Of a DNA stretch of 64,000 bases, positions 22,901 through 36,309 are shown one piece after another; the stretch's first letter is position 1; the number at the start of each line of letters is the position of its first letter. A program made the position numbers and the translations under genes. Source of the stretch: Apteryx mantelli. Lineage: Eukaryota > Chordata > Aves > Apterygiformes > Apterygidae. A model generated the notes under the pieces. It saw nothing but the letters and a program-made list of their open reading frames with translations. It was not told where the DNA came from and searched no databases. Location of the stretch: positions 40,732,501 through 40,796,500 of the forward strand of contig NC_089980.1 in the NCBI RefSeq assembly GCF_036417845.1. Direction: 5' to 3'.

Positions 22901-25900
22901 CCGTGTCCTGATCCAGGTGGATGTCTCTGTGATCAAGTGGCTCAAATCATCTTCCTGGACTGTTTTTCCCTCTGGCTTCCCCAGCAAAGGAACATCAGCT
23001 GTCAGTACTGATAATTTCCGAGAATTTGAGCAACTGGGACTGGAAGTGGATCAAGGATCCACTCTGAGCATCTGAGAGAGGCTTTTTAGTCTGTCCAGGA
23101 TGGGATCTGCCCCCGGGACCTAGCCATAAAAGCTGCTGCACGACTGCGTTAGCACATGAAACCGAAAATGAGCCTGTGCAGCCTGGGTGTGGGAACCAGC
23201 GCTGTGGCACGTGCCCTGGGCTGAGATCCCCAGCCCACGCAGCCCCACCGGCACAAAGCTCAGCGAGCCTGGCTGTTCACGGTGGGCGGCAGCGTTAGAC
23301 GTTACTATTTAGCCCCGAGAGCTTGGCATGCGAGGAACCGTGGCTGGGATCTCGCCGCACCAAGGGATGTCCCCAGTTAGCCCACGTCGCGGTAGGTGCC
23401 CGGGGAAGCTCAGACGGAGCTGGTCCAGCATCTTGCTGGTGGCTCCATGAGTCTGCGCGATGTTTCAGCAGGTGTGCTCCCGCTTTGAAGAATGGCTCCC
23501 TAAAGGTTTTGAATGAGGCCACTTACTTCATGGGAGCACATTTTAAAAATGCTGCTCCTAGCCTTTAAGGCTTACAGAGAGACCAAACCACGCATGAGCT
23601 GGTACTGTGCTCTTTGCCCAAGTCCACGGAAAGCCCAAAAGAGTCATGGTAGGAAAATATGAACTACCAAATTGTTTTAGTTCTGTATTTATCTTGATGA
23701 CTCTTAAGTAGCTGTAATACCAGCCAAATTCTCTGGGACGTGAGGCAGAGACTGTTATTATGTAGTATTTCTTAAATGCCCAAGTCTAAACGCCTCCCAT
23801 AATAAACTGCTGGCTTGCTCATGAATATAAAATGGAGTTTTTGAAAGCAGCAAAATGACCTAGAAGCTCAGGTTACACATAATCTATATGCAAAAGCAAC
23901 CTGAGTTCTTTTAAAGCAATGTGTAGCATCACACCAACATGAACAGTGAGCACAGGAAAACATACTGAGCATTTATAACACTGGGCAAACTTTCAGATGG
24001 TTACAAGAATACTCTTGCCCAGGATGTTGTTTAATCTTTCCACTATGGTCTGTTCTTTTTTTTTTTTTCCTCTGCCTTCTTCCTCCTGCTGCTATGTAGG
24101 AAATGCAAAGAAAAGCAGAGCTTTTCCTTCTGTGGTCTAAGGGCATGACCGGGAGGTGGGTGCTCTGGACAGGGGCCCTTCCTGTCAAGTGGGCCCCATG
24201 CTGGTGTTTGCGGCACCAGTATTTACCCACCTCTGGCTAGGATGTGATGTGGAAAAAATGGCTTATTGCCTCTTCCTTTTCAGCTGTGTGACAGCAAGTA
24301 CCTGTTTAGGCTGGTCCTTGCACCATCGGAGCACGCTGTTTCTCTGCGTGGTCGCTTTGCGCTTGGGTTCAGGTTGTCCCTTTGGAGCTCCTGTGCAAGA
24401 GCGCGAGTCCCGGTGGTGCGGGTTTGCCACCCCTGCTCCCACGCCCCTGCTGCTGCCCAGCAGCTGGGTGAAACAGCCTGCTTGCTCACAGGTCCCGAAG
24501 GCTCCCGACGTCGGAGAGCGCCCGCGCAAGCCCACGGCCAGGCGGGAGCGGGCGAAGAGGCGCAGGGCAGTGCGGGAGCAGCCGGCTGCCGCACGAGCGC
24601 CGTGCTTGGCTTGCGTGCCTCCGTGCCCACTGGGACGCGGACCAATGCGGCCCACACCTCAGTCAGCCCGTTTCCAAAGCGGGTTTAATAACATGCATTA
24701 AAATACCAGAGGATTCACAATAAGCGACGTTGTTTGTGGATGCAAGTCAGTTTAAAGAGCAATCATATGAGTGAACCTGCATGCAACAGCAAGTGCCGAC
24801 AGGCCCGGGTGGCCGTGGGACACCTGCTGGCTTGCTCTCAGTCGGGCACAACCTCACAGCTCCTCTGCCAGCAGGAGCAAACCCTGTCTCATGGGCTCCA
24901 CAGTCCTTCAAACACACACGCAAGTTTTGACACCTTCAAACTTCTGGGCAAGCCAGAGCCAGGCGGATCGCTCTGTTTTTTGGGTGCTTTTTGGGTGCTT
25001 GGGCTTCATGAGCAGGCAGCAAAGCCCTGAAGATGGAGGAATCCTCTGCTCTGCTCCACTGTCGTTTGTTCGATCATGCTGTGCTGGCAGTTTGCAAAGC
25101 CGTCTATTATCAGCGTGTTAATAACCTTTCACAATGTTTAATTACTTGGAAAGGTAATCAGCCCTCTGGTAATTATTTAAAAAGCATGCCCATTTCACTT
25201 GCTCTTGGCAAAGACTTCTCTTTTTTTGTCTTTCATTCTTGCAATAAATATGTTACAACTGCTCCAGCTTCAAAAGGCTATACCTATTTGTAAAACAAAG
25301 AGGAAGACTGCTCAGTGGCTTTCTGGATATCAGCTCCGCAGTAGGGTGGCGTGCCACAGATCTCTCCCTGCCGACATTATTGTGTGTGCATAAGGGACAC
25401 TATCTGTAGTATTATTTTTTTTTAATGGCTTCTCATTTTAGGTGCCTTGGTTGACACAAGGAGCCAGATTTTCAGGGGCAGACTCTTTAACTTCAGCAGG
25501 AGAGTTGGCACACACCACCGACTGCAAATAAATAAACCGCAAAGGACCTATAAATGAAAAGCTGAGTCCCCCGCGTGCAGTCCAGCATAAGCAGCCCCAC
25601 TTGTGGCTGCCCTGGAACTGTCAGCACTGGTGCAGTCTGCGACAAGTGGCAGCGCACAAAGGTGGGAGCAGGAGGCAGGAGCAGGGGGAAGAGGAGAGGC
25701 ACATTTCTAAACATTTCCTAAAACCTTCTCCGGCCCATTGATGGGGGACACACACGCATGCATCTGACAGCTGGCTGTGCACCCGTGGGGACCTCCCAGA
25801 TGACAGCCTGGTGCAGCCAATGCTAGTGGCTGCCCCTGGGGAGGCTGGCGGCCTGAAAGGCTTGGACTTGCACTAGCTGGGGCCACAGCTCTTGGCTGTG

Positions 25901-28900
25901 GAAAGTCTTAGACTGCATTAACTAAATTTGTCCTTTTCCACTGTTGAACATCATCTTACAAGACAGCATATTTCACTTCAGAGGGTGATGTACTCACTTT
26001 CGGGAGAAAAGCATAAAACAAGGTGAGAATAAAACATCATTCACGATGGATGCAAATGCCTCTATCATTTTCTTTCTCCTTAAGCACAAGTCTGTCAAAG
26101 AACAACAACAACAACAAGACCCAGCAGCTCTCAAAAGACCAATCTCAGCTTGCAGTTTTCCCCAAGTGTAGGCATACTCAGAATCCTGGTCTGAGTCCCA
26201 CAGCCCACCTATATTTATGTTTTTCTCATTTTCTTGGAAGTCGTGACAGGTTTGTTTGTTTTCCTTCCCCCCCCACAAAAAAAAAAAAAAAGAAAAGGGG
26301 GGGGGAAAGCTTTTAACAGCCCTGGGGCAGAAAGCTCACACTTGCTAAATCACAAAGTTTGCCACATTGAAATGTAGGGACGTGCCCACAAATGGGAACT
26401 GGCTGTCTTAGCTTTTGTTCTTGAACGTTTGCCAGAACCCTTAAAACAACACAAGTAGGTTCAGCCACCTAACATCCCTGCACTTAGGGGAGCCTATAAA
26501 TACATGCATTAACATATCAGACACCATCGGCGCCTTTGCCAGCAGTACAGGCAACCCTGCTGCAAGACTGTTCAGAGGTGGTGTGATGAGGAGGAGCAGA
26601 AAAGCCTGGAAGCACTGACCGTGTCTCCTTCCCAGCAGCTGCGCGAGGTTGCACTGACCCGGGAGCTAGGGTCATTTCAGAGCTCAATGATTACAGGAGA
26701 GCGAGGGGTACTGACACACCAGGCTGAGCCAGGGGAGAGCTGGTTTCTAAAAGCCCCCTCGTTCCTTGCTCGCTGTCATCCGTCCAAAAGTCCAACTGGC
26801 AAGGAAAGGTGCTGGTAAACCCTCTGCAGAGCATGGGCAGAAAGGGGCTTTTTTTCAGATGTCAGAAAACAACCTGCAGAGTTTTGATGTTAGAAATAAA
26901 CTTATTCTAGATTTTAGACTCATGTAATTTGCTGTCTTCATGCTGCCCCACCAGACTGATACTGACAAGAATTGGATTTGTGTCAATAAGAGGAAAGATC
27001 AATTTATTTTTATTTTATTTTATTTTTTTACAGCTTATTTAAAGAACAATGATTTGAAGGAATAGTGAGGGAACAAAATTCTTAGATCAGAAAAGTCAAT
27101 CAGGAAAATGCAGCCCTTAAAGATACACATCCAAAAAAGCAACCTATTGTGCAGCCAACACCAATAGGCGCTTCCTCAGCAAGGACCTACCAGTGAGCTT
27201 GAGACCTAACCCATAGCTCTCCATACGATTCTGGGGCTGTATATCCTTATTTAACTTGGACAGCACAACTCAGTCCTCAACTATAGATATATTTAGACTT
27301 CTATTTCAGTCACAGACTTGGAGAGGGACCAGAGGTACACCTCAGACTTTGCCTATAGTCATTCCTTGGCCACCTCGCTATTCTGCTAATGTTTATTTAA
27401 ACAGATTAGGGGTGGAGCATGATCCAACAAATGACTGAGAAGCTCTCCTAACTTTTATCCCTGGCCTGGGGTCTGGCCAGCCACCTCACTATGACATTTT
27501 AACCTGGGAGATCTAGAGTGACACTTACATTTGTATATAGGCTTCCACTTCAAGGTGCTCAGAGTCTTGATTTCCCTTTTGCTGGCTCCAGACTTTTCTT
27601 TCTCTGTTCCCAAGTGGGCCAGGTCTCACACCTCAAAGTGATTTAGTGTTTTGACAAACACCACTGTTTGCCCCAAACTCAACAGGGCACTGACTCCATG
27701 GCAGGAGCTCCCAGAGCTTTACCTGCAGCTCTCGGGATCAACTTCCCTCAGGCTCTCCTCCGTGGGTCCCTGAGCAGCTTTGAACCATGAACTCCTTTCT
27801 CTTGCTTAGGAACCCCAAATCATCCTTTCCTCAGGGCTTTAGATCCCAATTTAGGTCTCCCACAGCAGAGTAGCTCTGCTGCACTAGACTGGGACTCAGC
27901 TCCTGCAGCACCCAGACCTTTCCTCTGCTCTTTCTGATCATTTCCCAAACTTTGTCCCTCACTTGGCTGCCCAAAGCCTCCCATTACTTGCTGCCCTCTT
28001 CCCTGGGCAAGCACCCCTGCCCTTAAACAGGTTCCCTCCAGCAGGAAGCAAAGCCCTTGGTCTACAGCACCTGGGCCAAAATTTTGGCATTGACTCAATT
28101 TCCACCATGGGGGAAACACTAGTGAAGCCCAGCTGGGCTGAGGCACCTCCCTTCAAGGTTCAACTCAGCCTGTGACAACATCTGAAGCACATTTTCAAGT
28201 TTCCAGATCCCATGAAGTGAGTGAGCAAAGCCCCGTACAGCATCGGGCTCTTCCCTCACAACGTCATGGCATTAGGTTATAAAGTTCAGCTTGTAAGTAA
28301 CAGTCCCACCCACGATTTCTTTCCACATAATTATAGTTAGCTAGATACCAGGAAAAGGAGAGCCCCTGCCTGAGCTGCTGACGTCTTTTTCCTTTCAGGT
28401 TCAATGGCTGTTTTATTGTGGTTGAGCTTTCTTCCTTTTTGCTGCCCAGTCTTTCTTTGACTGGAATCGTTCCCCTCTGAAAACTTTGTGACTTTTGCTG
28501 AAAAGCAGTTCTGCCACTTCTGTAGAGAGGCAACTTTTACAAACGACACAGTGGTAGTTACGGGATGTGTGGTTTACCTCAAGACGTCACATCTCCTCCC
28601 CCAGAGAAATCAGAAGGGTTATTGCTCAAATTCAGCTTCGATTGTATAAAGGAAAAAAGCCCTGTGACTTTCACTACCAGTTTTAATGTTCTAAGAAACC
28701 TTCGCACGCGTTCCCTGAGGTGTTTCAAAGGGCAAGTAGCTGGGGGAAAAGATGCTGCTTTTTGGTAAACATATGAATAGTAAGTGTGTTATAAAATCCT
28801 ATGAGTCAAATTTCAGTAGTTCCTCTCCAGGCAAAAGAGCTGTTGATTTTGGTAGGGGTGTTTCCTAAGCAAAGGTTGGATAGAAACCAAGTAAGAAATT

Positions 28901-29954
28901 CGAGTACCATATTTACTGCTTCCCCCCTTTCCATCAAATACTTTCGAGGAGTAGAAGAGGTGATATATCTGACCTGCCTTTTTTATTGCCAGTCTGGTTA
29001 TGCTTGGCTGGAAGACGGTCCCTTGGAAACTGTCACCGGGGACCGTTCAGGTCCACGCTGGGAAGGAGGCCATGATAACTGTGTTTACTGAGCAGATCAC
29101 TGTGCTCTGCCAAGGAAAAATCAGCTCAGCAAAAACTGTAATCCCCTTTATGAAGTGAAAGCTATAAAATGAAGATGTAGGTGGGGTGGTTGGCTCTGCA
29201 GCATTGGACACACACAGCACAGTGCTGTGTTAGTGCACAGTCGAGAGAGTGCTGGGAAAGGAAATCAGCAAACCAAATCTCCCTGTCTGAGCTAATAAAA
29301 TGCAGAAAGTAGACAAACATTACTGCCAGTGGAGACACACTTATTTTGACCTTCTTCATATATGTGGCATCTCTATTGCTGGGAATGGTGCTGGACTCAC
29401 AAGCCGGGATGCTGGAGCTTCAGCAAAAGGCACTGATGCAGGCCGAGATCCACCATGACGCAAGGTGAGAGCTCAGCTACTGTGGTCTGCCTGAGTTTTG
29501 AGCTTTTCACAAATTTTGCCACCAAGGACATCAGTTTTTTTCTCAGAAGCAACTTTAATAACCCTCAGGTTTTAACAGCTTTTTGTCTCTACAGACCCAT
29601 GCCGAGGTGAACTATTATAAGCAAAACGCTGTGAACTCTCCGGGTGCAAGGTTTTACTTATACGTCAGATGATGTATGAGTTTTCCTGTGTTAAAATAAT
29701 CAGTTCTGATTTCCAATGTGAATGCCCTAGGATGGGGTCCCTGAGAGAGGAGGAAACTTCCCTTATTTTTATATAAAGATGCTGTGTTATAGTTAATGAA
29801 TACAGGGTTAAGTCAGTGGTGTCTTCCTCTACTTGTGAAGTACTGTGCTTTGGACCTGCCCAGGAAATGTAGTTGGTTTCCTGTTGGGGAGTCACACAGC
29901 ATTTTGTTAGATGAAAAACTCACTCACCTGCGTATTGCTTCAGTGTGAATAATA
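16991..29954. other. Intergenic region upstream of FOSL2, proximal part
   Basis: No protein gene is supported here. Besides the SINE remnant listed separately, there is an AP-1 motif (TGACTCA, 20243-20249) about 4.4 kb above the FOSL2 start region, moderately GC-rich stretches around 19,520-19,690, 20,280-20,990 and 23,220-23,460, and a compact CpG-rich patch at about 24,355-24,665. Short A, T and CAA runs occur near 24,060, 26,100 and 26,275. Open frames are short or lie in GC-rich patches. Confidence 0.7.
19275..19385 (-). mobile_element. Ancient MIR-like SINE fragment
   Basis: The stretch with GTGTGGCAGAGCCGGGGATT, then CTCTTGGACTCCCTTTCCAGGC, then CCTGCTCTATC matches in order the antisense core of MIR-type tRNA-derived SINEs. 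Only the tRNA-proximal and core part is left. The family name is tentative because I matched it from memory. Confidence 0.5.
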
Positions 29955-30065
29955 TCTAGCCTTTACATAGCAGTTTTTCATCCACAGATGAAAAACGACC
30001 TGTCTGAAATCATGCAGCGGATAACTCGGCCTCCGTCTCCTGAGGCCATAGGGCAGACTGGTTCC
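29955..30065 (-). mobile_element. Ancient MIR-like SINE fragment
   Basis: CTTTACATAGCAG followed by TTTTTCATCCACAGAT, then TGTCTGAAATCATGCAGCGG and GTCTCCTGAGGCC, follows the antisense order of the same SINE type as the copies at 30,455 and 36,310. It is short and diverged. Confidence 0.4.
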
Positions 30066-30171
30066 TCAACCAGCTGGAGCAGATGCCACAGCATTGCACC
30101 TCGCCAGAAAGGGGAGGTGGGAAACGCAGTGATGGCGGGGAAGAGGAAACTATTATGACACAAACAGATGG

Positions 30172-30174
<3 letters not shown>

Positions 30175-30210
<36 letters not shown>
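30175..30210. repeat. (GT)18 microsatellite
   Basis: Eighteen uninterrupted GT dinucleotides, flanked by GAAC and TGCAAGG. Confidence 0.95.
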
Positions 30211-30211
<1 letters not shown>

Positions 30212-30454
30212 GCAAGGACTTCTTTATCTCATAACACTGAAGTGCAAGCATGGAAGGAGTTCCCTTTATCAGCGAGGCGTCTAGGTGAGGACAGGTCGCA
30301 GTTCGATGCGCGCCGAGGAGAGGATGGACTTTGTGACCCAGCATGTTCATGCCAGGCGTTTGCATCTCTAATCTGGCTGGCAGGCTCCTTGGGTAAGTTA
30401 ATTAACCCTTCAGCTGCTGGGGACCTCAGAGGACATTAATTTGACAGTCACCAT

Positions 30455-30690
30455 AATAATATTTGGTATGTCAACAGTGCCTTTCATCCAAGGATCTCAA
30501 AGGGCTTTACAAGTATTAATTAACCTCGCCTCCCCTCCACCCCCAAGGTAAGTATGAATAATTATCCTTATTGAACAACGTGGAAAACTGAGGCCAAACT
30601 TGCCCAAGAGTCTATATCAACTGATGCAGACGAGTACAGAAGAAGAATGATTTCCAACCACAGTCACTAGACAGCACACCCACCCTTCTG
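30455..30690 (-). mobile_element. Ancient MIR-like SINE, antisense copy
   Basis: It reads TTTCATCCAAGGATCTCAAAG, a TTA-rich stretch ending TATTAATTAA, then GGTAAGTATGAATAATTAT, GAAAACTGAGGCC and AACTTGCCCAAG. This is the reverse-complement order of a MIR/CORE-type SINE. The 30,478-30,525 part pairs, as reverse complement, with the tail of the copy near 36,440-36,490. The subfamily is uncertain. Confidence 0.6.
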
Positions 30691-33600
30691 TAGAAAGCAA
30701 CCTCAGCTTGTGAACTGGCTATGTCTATTGTGCTCAGTTCAAGGGTTTCTTCCCACAGAACATCATATGCTCATATGACAGGAAAAAAAAAGAGTTATTT
30801 TAATTTCAGAATACAAAAAAATCACTTTCGCTTAAATCAAATATAGACAAAAAATGACATGAAAATATAAATTTCCCATATCCATGTGAAAACTTTCTGG
30901 ATAACAGAAAAGAAATGTTTTTTCATTTATCCATGTCTTGTGTTAGTTTCCTTTACTGCTTTATGTGAGATTAGTAGTTTCTGAAAGTAAGGCATAGTAA
31001 ATCAGGTATTGGGGAATTAGGGAATAGAATTTAAGGCATATTTTAAACCCAAAGGAGTAAAACCTTCAACTATACATCCTCTATTATTTTACTTCACTAT
31101 TATGGATTTCAGGGCTTGGAGTACTTTGACTGTCCTTTGCCTCCAAGCACTCCATTTTTAAGGAGAATCAGATCATGACTGCTTAGATTGAAAGCTGAGG
31201 TTTATTTTAAAGTGATTAAAAAAAATCACTGTCATTATCTAGTCTGAGCTCTTTCACAGCCCAGCCCAGAGGAATTCAGTTAGTTGCCTTGTAGCTAGCC
31301 CAACTACTTACATCTTATTATTTGCTTAATTTTTGTGGACGTATCTGTAACTGCTGAAGGGACTCCGAAGTTTCTCCACCTTCCAAACCCTGCTCCGCAT
31401 TGCCTGGAGAGGCTCCAACACTGGGCTTCTTGTTTGCAAATTCCTTACCTACAGGAATGTTGTGGGAATGAATATACAAATATTGTGAGATTCAAAGATA
31501 GCACAGTAATGGGGAGGGGAGTCATAAATATACCTCACGTAGATAATAGCAGCCATAAATTCTGTTGCCTTGATCTGGCTTGGCATTGGTGCTTTGCAGA
31601 ACTACTTGCTATGCTAGTTCCTCTGTCCATGGCAGGTTTCATTATTTATTATTGATATCCCTGTATCATTATGGCCTTCGTGTGGACAGTTCAGGATGAA
31701 AGTAGCCTTTTCAGTTTAAATTAAACACTTTCCAAAGCAGTATCAGCTAAACCGAAAAACATCCACATGAGGTGTGTTACTGGGTTAAACTCATGATTGG
31801 TCTTACACCAGTACAACTTTCCTGTGTAAGTATCTCTTTGACATCTGTCTGACCCTGGAGTTCAAACCATGCTTGACATCTTAAATGCTACAGATAGGGC
31901 TCTGAGATATGAACACTAATCAGAGCTGAGAAACTGGATAATTAACTCTTCTTCTTCACCACAGAGGATCCTCCATTGCAATGACTGGCCTGGAGATGAC
32001 GAGCACTTTCCCCTGTGCAGAGCAAATCTGAAGGTGGTCTCCTAGAAGGAGCGCCAACGTGGTGCAGTGGGAAGGGTCAGAAGGCTGCAAGGACCCCTTC
32101 ATCTTCCTCCCCAGTAAAGGGGTGCTTCCCCATAGGCAGCAGCCACACCACACGCTGGCAGTGGCAGCCTGGACCTGGCCATGGGCGATGTCTTCCGGGC
32201 GCTGGGGTGGGACCTCCTTACCCCTGCAACACCAGCGCGCTTTTTCATTTCTGCTGAATCCTTGGGCAGCTTCAAAGAAAATGGACATGCGCTGTGGTGT
32301 TACAGCACTTCAGCTGTGGAGTCTCCAGGTGGGATGTTCAAACCCCACCATCTTCGAGCCCCTTCGTTTAATGAAAGCCTAAGTTAAGCGCAAGCATGAA
32401 TGTGCAGTGACAGCAGGGTTAAAAAGCCACATACATTGTCTTTGTTATCAAGCCAACCTAGACAAATTCCATTCTTCTAGCAGATTTCTCACAAGATTGG
32501 CGAGAGCGTAAAGAGCAAATCAGCTGCCAACCACATAATGAGTTTTATAAGTGTTCAGGTACCGTGCTCGCTTTTGTGCCTCCAAACACGGATGCTGGCA
32601 GCGTGCCAAAGCTATCTCTGTTATTTTATGAGAAAACGGGCAAACAGCACAAAAGCCCATCTCCGCGAGTGCAATTTGTATGGTTGGGGCTGCACACACC
32701 CTGCAGCCGCACATTGCCAATGTGCCGCCGAGCTCTGTGCCACCGCCTGTGTTCAGGCTCGGGCCGCCCTTGGTCGTCTGCTGTCAGAGCGAGCCTGCCA
32801 ACAGGTTGGGGCAGGGACTGTGTCTTCGTCACTTCTTATAAACTACATCTACCTCACAGCTACTTGCCAGTTAATTAGAAAGGGGGAGCTTCTTTTAGAA
32901 GAAGACTGGAAACCTTGTCACTCCGGCCGCTTATAACCGAACTGGGCAAAACATTTAGCATTGGTGCTGTCTGGTTCTAATTACATCTAAGAGCATTTCT
33001 CAACAGAAGAGCCAAAGTCTTGATTTATAAGCTTTTGGAGAAGAGAATGCAGTGTTTTATATTATCTTTATCTCTAAATCAGCTCTTTTTACTTGTTGCT
33101 TGTAACAAACTTGCAGAGTCTAATGCAAGTTTTTCATTAAGTTTCCCTCCATTCAAATGCTAAAAAATCCTTCACGAAAGTTCAGCATAATTGCTTCTGC
33201 ATCAGATGGACAGGTTCATCTGTTTCGCTCTGCTCGGCCTGTACATGGGACGGGAATGCTGATTTTCAGAAGTGGAAGGACAAGCAAGCCTAGAGACAAA
33301 CCTCAGCCTGATGGTGCACAAATTTGCTACCCTTAAAGTCAAACCTCATCGTAGGCCTGAGCACACACACCAGCTTGCAGTTCACAAACGCAGCTGAAGG
33401 TGGGATGGGGAGCCAGCCTGTTCCTCTGCCGCTCTTCAGGCATTTCCACACCAGACAGTCCTCTGGCTTCATTTGTTGCTGCATTGGCTTCCCACATTTA
33501 TATAGACATCACATGGGCTGAGGTTTTTCACTCTTGTGCCCAGTATAAATTCACTGTACAAAAATTGCTTCAAGAAAATGGTATCCTCTGTGGAAGAAAA

Positions 33601-36309
33601 ATGCTCAAATGCAGTGAAGAAGAGTTTTCTGAGCTTTGCTTCAATGCTTGTTGTGCAACATCCTTATGGGATTTCATTATTTATGATTTTATCTAGCTAC
33701 TTTCTATGCCTCATAGCTCGGAGGTGCTGTTGATTAATTTTTTCCAGCTCTTTGATGTACCGGCAATAACTTGTCCATGCTTCTCTGTGTCAGGAAGGTG
33801 GAAATTGCTACAGTAGAGTCAAGGTGTGGTATCATGAGGTGGCCAAAGCTGCAGTAACAGCCCATTTCCACTGCAGGATGGAGATTCCCCCCAGCCACAG
33901 TCTTGCCACTTGCATTGCTCTCGTGCTGAGCCGATGGCACTGTAAACTGAGTCGACTCATTAAAATAGGAAAAACCTAACTCAGCTGAAAAACACTGTTT
34001 TTTGGGGTTGTTTTTTTTTCTTTTTTGCTGAGTGAGTGAGTTGAACTTGCTCTTTGTGCAATCAGATATGTACCAGAATCGGTGAGAAGGAAGAGGCAAG
34101 TGATCAGTCAGTGAGGAGTGGAGGGAGGAGGACGAGCAAGCAGCAAGAGGAAGAGGAGGGAGAAGGGCAAGTGGGAGCAGGCTGTAAGATCAGCTTTTCA
34201 AACCACACCCTACGTATGGACACTGGCAGTCTAATGCCTACTGTGCTGCTTCCATGTCTGATGTCGTAATCCATTTCTGTGAATCTTTTGAATTAGGTAG
34301 TCATTTATGGGTTAGTGGGGTGTGTTTGGACAAACTCCAATGACAGACATGAAATCCATTACCATGCTGAGCTCTGTCCTACCGCCTGCGATGCGAAGGC
34401 ATGAAAATTTTTCTCCAGGAAATGAATCTTTTTCAAAGTGATTATAAAATTATATGACTAGGTTAACAAGTGATGTAAATCTGCCCATTTCCAAAAGCTT
34501 CAGTGCAGTTACACCATTTACAAAAGGATTTACTTCAAAATTTTTAGCTACACCAGCACATTAAGTTGCTGATTAACTGGAGGTCTTCCTGAAAAGAGTG
34601 CATTTATCAGCATAAATAGACCTCTTTGTTCCCTTATGTAGAGGTTTTCAGTCTGCCTAAGTTAAAGTGTTTGCCAGTTCAAAATTTATTATTTCTTGTC
34701 ATCACTTCTCTTACAGTCATCACCTCTCTGGTATTAGTCCAATTCTGTGGATTTGTCAATCACCACCACAAAGAAACTCTGAGCCAAAATAAACCTGGCA
34801 TGACTTGATTTCTATATTACAAATGTACTGGCACAAATGTTGTCCATAAAAGCTCTCATTTCAGCAAAGTACTTGAAATCCCATTGATTTCAATTAATAA
34901 GTTAAGCAAGTGCTTAAATACTGTGTTTGAAGTGGGCCTGAAAACCGTACCTCCGCCGACTGATTTTTTTTTTTTTTTTTTTAATACTTATACAGCTTTT
35001 AGAGGCATTTCCACATTTGAGTTCAGTCAAGACATCAAAAGCTTTGGCGAGACCAAGGAGAACTGAAACCAGATACTACGTTTTCTTCTGACGTTTTTCA
35101 TCTAGTAACTGATCATAGTAGGTTATGCATTAAGGACTCAAGGACAGTGAATGAAACAATAAGACAGTCGTCTTGGACACTTCCCTCTTCTTGAAATTAT
35201 GGGGTCAAATCTTAAAAAAAAATCTTACTCAGGCAAAACTACAGAAGCAAGGGGATTACTGCCACATAAGAAAAAACCTCCGATTCTGGACCACTATGAA
35301 TATACTTTACTTCATGGTAGCTGATGGTGTCTGGCAATTTTATATTACATGCTACTCCTGTTCTCCCTGTATGCAATTACATAGGCATATCAGTGTAATA
35401 CATGCTTATTACAAAATAACCACAACATGCTGGGAAGAACATTTTATGCTTCTTAGTTGGACAAGGCCCATCTGGTCTTAATCTGATTTTTTTCTTCTTG
35501 AGGAACATAATCTATTTTAAGATTTTCCCCATTTAACCAATGGAATCTATGTTAATTTGACCTATATTAAATCAAATTTTTTCCATTATTCTCTTTGCTG
35601 ATCAAAGAGCTCCCAGACAGTTTCATGAGAAATAGGCATACCTTACAACTGGAGCAGGAAGCCAGAGTAATAGCATGCAAATGTTCCCCCACCTTCCTGG
35701 TGGTGTGAAAGCCAGCGGAGAGCCTGGCTGCCTCCTGAGCAAGCTGCTCGCCCTCAGCCGTGAACCTGCACGGTCCCCTGCCCTGTTCCTCGCTGCTCCC
35801 ATCACACCGGGGCTACATCGCTTGGAAACTTTGTGAGGTAGAAGAAAAAGCTGTTTGGCGCCGTTGCTCACAAGCGTCAGGCACCGGGACGTGTCCCCCT
35901 GCAACTCGCGGTGTTGGGTGCTTGGTTCTCGTAGCATGGCCCAGGAGCCTAAGTGAGGGGCTGTGTTACATGTACATATATGTACACATATAGTGCATAC
36001 GTGTACATATGCATATGGGTATACATGCACAGCGTGGAGGAAGGTTAGGCACCTGGGGAAGGGACTCACAGGAGCCGGGCACCAGGCAGGGCACTGCTGT
36101 GCCTCCTCAAAGGCGAATGCTGAAAATAGAGGTGGGTCTCACCTCTGCCTTCCCTGGGCCTGGGCACCCTGCTCCCTGCGCACAGGAAATGCTTGCTTCC
36201 ATCCCCCCTGCCCCCAGATCCGCAGGGCACATCCCTCTCCCGAGGCAGGCGCCTCCTCGCGCTGGGACGCCTGGCTGCGAGGGGCTGCCGCGGCAGTGCT
36301 GGCCGCCGG
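30691..36309. other. Intergenic region, middle part
   Basis: No gene is supported. It holds a purine-rich stretch (about 34,085-34,175), a T19 run (34964-34982), the palindromic repeat at 34,855 (listed separately), and short segments near 31,780-31,845 and 34,460-34,540 with TTACACCA-type motifs that resemble old amniote repeats. GC rises from about 35,700 onward. Confidence 0.65.
34855..34945. repeat. Palindromic ancient interspersed repeat
   Basis: Two hairpins lie close together. TGAAATC (34874-34880) pairs with GATTTCA (34886-34892) across CCATT. TTAAGCA (34902-34908) pairs with TGCTTAA (34911-34917) across AG. The words CAGCAAAGTACTT, CCCATTGATTTCAAT and AAGTGGGCC are typical of a palindromic repeat shared by many sauropsids. 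It is probably a non-autonomous DNA element, but I cannot name the family. Confidence 0.5.

Noticed and set aside
24156-24701. Open frame of 181 codons on the plus strand
   Set aside because: Both strands are open in the same CpG-rich patch, the product is Arg/Ala/Pro-rich and unrecognised, and no splice context was seen. Kept only as a CpG patch.
30175-30210. Tandem GT units considered as an array of functional repeats
   Set aside because: A simple dinucleotide microsatellite without spacers. Nothing resembling a CRISPR array exists in this eukaryotic window.
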